Of a stretch of 60,000 nucleotides of DNA, positions 54,960 to 60,000 are shown one piece after another. Made by a program: the position numbers and the translations under genes. Under the pieces are notes generated by a model. The model worked only from the letters and a program-made list of their open reading frames with translations, had not been told where the DNA came from and ran no database searches. This DNA is from Lineus longissimus (taxonomy: Eukaryota; Nemertea; Pilidiophora; Heteronemertea; Lineidae): positions 8,305,431 through 8,365,430 of the forward strand of contig NC_088322.1 of assembly GCF_910592395.1 (NCBI RefSeq), written 5' to 3'. How positions within the stretch are numbered: position 1 is the first letter of the stretch; each line of letters starts with the position of its first letter.

Positions 54960-56310
54960 ATTCAGGATAAGCCTGCAGCATCTGCCATGCATCTTGGTCA
55001 ATCAAATCTGAAGTCATGCCATTCTGGTCCGCTCTTTGCGAAGAATTGGGTGAAGTCCGAGTGGTGAAGTGACCAGAGACCTTGATCACTCAGCACAACC
55101 CTGCAGCATGCCGTCATGCCAATCTGGTCTACTCTTTCATAGGATGGCATGCAGTCCGAGTGACTAAGTGACCAGAGAGACCTTGATCATTCAAGATGAC
55201 CCTGCAGCATGCAACACACATCTTAGGTCATGCCATTCTGATCTGCTCTTTCGTAGGATGGCGTGAAGTTCAAGTAGCCCTTGTTTATTCAGGATGACCC
55301 TGCAGCATGCCACACACATCTTAGGTCATGCCATTCTGGTGTGCTCTTTCGTAGGATGGCGTGAAGTCCGAGTAGCCCTTGTTTATTCAGGATGACCCTG
55401 CAGCATGCCACACACATCTTAGGTCATGCCATTCTGGTGTGCTCTTTCGTAGGATGGCGTGAAGTCCAAGTAGCCCTTGTTTATTTAGGATGACCCTGCA
55501 GCATGCCACATGCATCTTAGGTCATGCCATTCTGGTCTGCTCTTTCGTAGGATGGTGTGAAGACCGAGTAGCCCTTGTTTATTCAGGATGACCCTGCAGC
55601 ATGCCACACACATCTTAGGTCATGCCATTCTGATCTGCTCTTTCGTAGGATGGCGTGAAGTCCGAGTAGCCCTTGTTTATTCAGGATGACCCTGCAGCAT
55701 GCCACACACATCTTAGGTCATGCCATTCTGGTCTGCTCTTTCGTAGGATGGCGTGAAGTCCAAGTAGCCCTTGTTTATTCAGGATGACCCTGCAGCATGC
55801 CACATACATCTTAGGTCATGCCATTCTGGTGTGCTCTTTCGTAGGATGGCGTGAAGTCCAAGTAGCCCTTGTTTATTCAGGATGACCCTGCAGCATGCCA
55901 CATACATCTTAGGTCATGCCATTCTGGTCTGCTCTTTCGTAGGATGGAGTGAAGTCCAAGTAGCCCTTGTTTATTCAGGATGACCCTGCAGCATGCCACA
56001 TACATCTTTGGTCATGCCATTCTGGTCTGCTCTTTCGTAGGATGGTGTGAAGTCCGAGTAGCCCTTGTTTATTCAGGATGACCCTGCAGCATGCCACATA
56101 CATCTTAGGTCATGCTATTCTGGTCTGCTCTTTCGTAGGATGGTGTGAAGTCCGAGTAGCCCTTGTTTATTCAGGATGACCCTGCAGCATGCCACATGCA
56201 TCTTAGGTCATGCCATTCTGGTCTGCTCTTTCGTAGGATGGCACGAAGTCCAAGTAGCCCTTGTTTATTCAGGATGAGCCGGCAGCATGCCACACGCATT
56301 TTGGGTGCGA
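54960..56310 (+). repeat. 98-bp satellite array, 11 full units plus diverged edge units
   Basis: ATTCAGGATGACCCTGCAGC recurs at 55189, 55287, 55385, 55483, 55581, 55679, 55777, 55875, 55973, 56071, 56169 and 56267, every step exactly 98 bp. Two diverged units precede (54960 and 55088, with 128- and 101-bp steps and an extra GTGACCAGAGA phrase). The unit contains CATCTTAGGTCATGCCATTC and CTCTTTCGTAGGATGG. 98 is not a multiple of three, so it is not protein-coding. Confidence 0.97.
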
Positions 56311-57500
56311 GGGGTAAGGTCATGCCAGCAGTAAATAATGCAACAATAACCAAGGTTCAATGACCTTTGCTGGAACAAATAGCCATTAGGCTCATATATT
56401 CAGCTCACGTTGGGGTGCTCTCATGGTTACATGTCATATGCGAGCCTTTAGGTACGATTTTGTGTAAAATGCCGGTAACTTTCAGGCCCTGCTTCAGGCT
56501 ACGAACCTAAAGAACATAACGAACATATTTCACCTGTCCAATGTACATTTCAACTGTCAAGTTATCGATAAAGTTATTGTGCACATTACATGTTTCGCAA
56601 CGGATTCGTAACAACTTTAAAAAGAGACAACCCTTCGGGGGTTGATTTTATTTCTATTCCTTCTCCGCAGCAAAAGTTTATGGAATCAACAAAATAAAGA
56701 GGAAAAATCTCTTGACCAGTGCATGATAGTTGCATTAGTTTTGTCATGTGAATGTTAAATTTTAGAATTTGGGAGTATGATATAAGTACACTTCAAAATA
56801 GTCTGTATTAAAATAGTAAGGACTAAATCATGAATGGCATTGAATCTGTCTGAAAATCGAGGGTCGACCAGGGAGTGTATCATGAAGCACTACTATCACA
56901 ACATGTACTATGGCTCTCCATGACAACCATAAAAACATCTCCAGGCATTGGTACAACAATCTGAAACAATACCCCCGAGATATGTCTAAGTTTCAAGAGA
57001 GTATAATAGATTTCTGTCGACTATTCATGTGTTTGCGGGGAAACAAATCTCAGCGGATGAACCCAGGAGGCTGGGAACAGAACATCATGCATGCATCATG
57101 TACAGTGAGGAGCGAGGTCACAGAATATTTTGTCGATCAAAGACAATTTTGTGATAAACATATTTTCTCCTGCAAAAAAAACTCCAGCAAGGCGAAAGAA
57201 ATGAGTTGCACTCATTTTAAAACCTTCTGTGTTGAGGGACTTGGTGACATCCACGCAAAATATGGTTGAGTGCATGGTTGACGTGGCCATGTGTCATGTC
57301 GGTAAATAATAACATCACACCGACTTGAAGGTGATTTATTTGGGACACTCCTCATCCTAGAATTCATTTTTCGTTTTTATTCGAACATACAAACTTCGTC
57401 AGGGCAATCTAAGTATCTGTTGTGACTTCTGTTGTGACTTCTGCACACATTCAATGCAAGACAACTGAGGAGATCGGTAACCAGTCTCAAACAGCTCCAG
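56311..57500. other. Noncoding region
   Basis: No gene recognised. A 119-codon plus-strand frame (56910-57269) has a Cys/Lys-rich end but no domain or homology that I recognise. Confidence 0.4.
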
Positions 57501-57600
57501 GTCAATTACCTTAGCTCTACGTCGATAACCGTAGCTCTACAGCAATTAATGTAGCGCTACGCCAATTATTGTAGCTCTAGGTCAATTACCGTAGATTATT
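57501..57600 (+). repeat. 20-bp tandem repeat, five copies
   Basis: Five consecutive 20-bp units of the form GTCAATTACCGTAGCTCTAC with substitutions and no length changes. Confidence 0.9.
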
Positions 57601-58714
57601 TTTTCAGACAGACATGAGCTGACCAGTTGTATTTGTATGACAATTATGAGATTTTGAAGTGCTTCAATTCAAAACACCCCACAGCAATGGGGAGAAACCA
57701 TCCACTGACATGATGTGTCAAGGATATTAACGACAAGCCCTCTAAGCCCTACTTATCGAGGACAACAACTCTAAAGACAATGATAACTAAACAAGCCTTT
57801 AGGCATCTGCTTATTTGAAGTCTGATCTGTCAAGAAAAGTTCAGACTAATCACACTCCCTGTATAGTTTTATCAGGATATGTTATGAACAATAAGATGAG
57901 AATACTGCTTGAATGTGTGATCCAAGTCACAAGATTGCATGAGTTGAATTTCTCCGGCCTGGAAAGCCGGAGACCGCAGTTATAGGGAAATTAACTTCTG
58001 ATGATTAAAGGGTTAGAATTGTCTTACTTTTTTCTGCACCGATGACCATTTCAAAATTTGCGTCGATTGGCATAAAAGGCAATTCATCAGTTTCAAAGAC
58101 AATTCCAGGGCATGATCTTTTGTTAGCAGTTATCCACAGGGAATAGGTAGTAATTCAGTATACCCGCCCCTCCCTCAACAAGAAGAACTAATGATCAAGG
58201 AAGACTTCAAGTTAAGTAAAGAGCCCAACTGCTACATGAATAGCTTTAGCAAAGAAGCATCACCAAAGCACATCAAATCGAATTCAAATCCCCCTCCCCC
58301 ACACACACACAAAGGCAAGAAAAAAATGCTCCAAAAAATACAATATCCTCTCCACCTCAGATGCCCCAACAAGCCGCAGTATCTCAATCATATTGTGACT
58401 CAAAAAGCAGCACGTGGTCATTCATGAAACACGTGTCATTTCATGGAGTGTTACAAGGGGAATGGGGCGACATTGTGTTGATATCACAGACAGCAGAGTT
58501 CAATCCGTGTTATCTGGGTCATCAAGTCGAATTCTAAAGAACAACGATAAAAAGATTTTTACCTCGGATGCCCCAGCCGTTTTTTTCCTCACCCTTGACC
58601 ATCTATTCCATCTGGCCCCTGGGACAAGAACAAGGCAAAACACATCCTGCAGTTTTGTTGGGGAAAATTGAAGGAAATAGCCTGCATTGTTGAGGCTGAC
58701 ATTTACAAACTTGT
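57601..58714. other. Noncoding region
   Basis: No gene recognised. It contains a short C/A-rich stretch at 58290-58313. Confidence 0.4.
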
Positions 58715-58891
58715 TTGTTGAACCTCTCTAAGGACACCTGCGGGACTGGCAAGTGCTGTCCTTAAAATAGAGAGGTGTCCTGATTAGAGAGATCAATTTG
58801 AATGGAAACTACCAATTTGGAACCAAAACTAGTGTCCTTGATAGAGAAGTTGTCCTTAATAATGAGGTGTCCACTAAGGGACGTGCCACTG
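58715..58891. mobile_element. hAT-like miniature element, decayed
   Basis: The right end, read inward as CAGTGGCACGTCCCTTAGTG, and the left GTTGAACCTCTCTAAGGACACC are diverged inverted ends. The interior repeats GTGTCCT and AGAGAGGTG-like words on both strands. The CAGTGG end is typical of hAT miniature elements; no intact target duplication was seen. Confidence 0.55.
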
Positions 58892-60000
58892 TATATTTTT
58901 TATGTTCAAGTTAGCTAGGTCCCCACCAATGCCAGCCTGCAGGTCTGTTTGTGTCAAAGGCCTCCGCTGTTCAATAAAAGTTAAACATTTGCGATTGAAT
59001 TTGAAACTTTCAAATTCCGCAAATACGTACTGAATTTAAATTTTAGCAATATGCTGCCACGTTGACATTATTAATATCAAACTTTAGCAAATTGTATCCA
59101 AAATAACTGAACTGCAGTATTGGGTAAAATTGCATTTCTATTTTCCTGAGCCACCAGTAAATATGAACAGTGTACCCCTGAAGGAAGTGTTTCAAAAGAT
59201 ATTACAAGCAGTTGTCAGAGCATGCCCCTTTTGGCTGTGTCTTTTAGGCTTTTCCATGCCTCCAACCCCCATGCCCCAATTTCAAGGAAAACAGCATTTT
59301 TACATGACCGGGCAAAAAGATTAAAATGAAACAGAAATATCATATAAAATGAATTCACAACTCATGAAATGCGGTTAATTTCATACGTTACCTAAAGCCG
59401 CCAGCACAACTTCTGCAGTTCACTCTGCCCCAGTCCCCATTCATGTGTACCCATTCATCAGCTCACACGCCACACGCCGCCCAGCCGTAGACACAAACAG
59501 AAACGCATCCCACCCCCATCTCATTGAGGGTGGCGGATGATTCACTCCCGCATTCAATACTCTGATCGCACATGCAGGTAGCAAGATCGTTATGAAACGT
59601 TAGCGTCCAGGCGTAATCACTAAAGAACATTAGCGCCAATAAAAGATACAGCATTGATGCAGCGTCGTGGTATGCTCCAGCATAGCAGCTAGGACAGGGA
59701 ATGCGGGCATTTTGCACTTATTAGGTACAGCATTAACAAGTCAAGTAAAGAGGAATTGGTATCAGAAGTTACAATGTTGACTCATCTATGCCCGTGTGAG
59801 CTTTTATTTATGTGATTGCAGTGAATGAATTTGCTGAATCTCGTCCATGGTGGTGTGATTACGTATACCGCACATAATTTAATACCGACACCGACAGAAA
59901 TTGCGGATCCAACCCTCCGCAATTCCACATTTGGGGGCAAGCTAACTTCAGAAAATACAAAACAACTCCTTGAGATTAGATAAAATTCAGCTTGTTACTG
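58892..60000. other. Noncoding region
   Basis: No gene recognised. The 59390-59720 interval is richer in GC and CpG than its surroundings on the minus strand and could be a promoter or first exon, but no start codon or transcript structure can be shown. Confidence 0.3.

Noticed and set aside
55000-56300. CRISPR-like array
   Set aside because: The repeats are contiguous 98-bp units without unique spacers, in a eukaryotic genome.
56910-57269. 119-codon plus-strand frame with several Cys and Lys
   Set aside because: No recognisable domain or neighbouring exon; length is possible by chance in this composition.
59463-59717. 84-codon minus-strand frame with a hydrophobic segment and many Cys
   Set aside because: No signal peptide of convincing form, no splice partner; may be GC-rich promoter sequence.

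Overview
This is a window of an animal (metazoan) nuclear genome, most likely a marine invertebrate. The evidence is GT-AG introns, a type II membrane glycosyltransferase with animal-style exon structure, a klumpfuss-like C2H2 zinc-finger regulator, large AT-rich intergenic stretches, and many eukaryotic transposons (BEL/Pao, CR1/L2-like non-LTR elements, tRNA-derived SINEs, and hAT-, mariner-, piggyBac- and Kolobok-type miniature elements). I cannot name the species. One tRNA-derived SINE with a core resembling the Deu domain weakly favours a deuterostome.

Region 1 (1-12,750) is a nest of mobile elements. The host is a BEL/Pao LTR retrotransposon on the plus strand, whose 5' end lies outside the window. 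It is broken by frameshifts and one nonsense codon. A 4,043-bp DNA transposon (679-4721) sits inside its gag-protease region, with exact inverted termini and an 8-bp target duplication (ATGTGTCT). This transposon carries a HECT-type E3 ubiquitin ligase-like gene facing one way and a spliced retroviral-integrase-fold transposase gene facing the other. Both ends have long subterminal arrays of a 21-bp motif. A second 1,409-bp element (4923-6331, 3-bp target duplication) interrupts the protease, and a 5'-truncated non-LTR element lies in the presumed 3' LTR. The HECT-plus-integrase transposon is the best candidate in the window for a poorly described system.

Region 2 (12,750-31,600) holds cellular genes among repeats. 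A degenerate non-LTR element and a TTAA-flanked Kolobok-type element precede a minus-strand beta-1,4-galactosyltransferase-family gene with six recognised exons (15,601-18,522), all in phase; the initiator exon was not found. From 20.5 to 28.7 kb, plus-strand exon-like segments with good splice sites and compatible phases suggest one or two unrecognised genes. Several miniature elements, two tRNA-derived SINEs, a 48-bp minisatellite and other tandem duplications lie between them.

Region 3 (31,600-42,000) is mostly AT-rich and noncoding. It has mariner- and piggyBac-type miniature elements, a G-rich tandem repeat, a perfect palindrome centred on an AP-1 site, a duplicated CCAAT plus E-box block and a pair of RFX-type X-boxes.

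Region 4 (42,000-60,000) has the minus-strand klumpfuss-like gene (42,077-44,200), with four zinc fingers and a PLDLS CtBP-binding motif. Two phase-compatible exons of an unrecognised gene, or of an upstream part of the same transcript, lie just upstream. The rest is noncoding with a regular 98-bp satellite (about 55.0-56.3 kb), a decayed ~70-bp repeat, a 20-bp repeat and a hAT-like miniature element.
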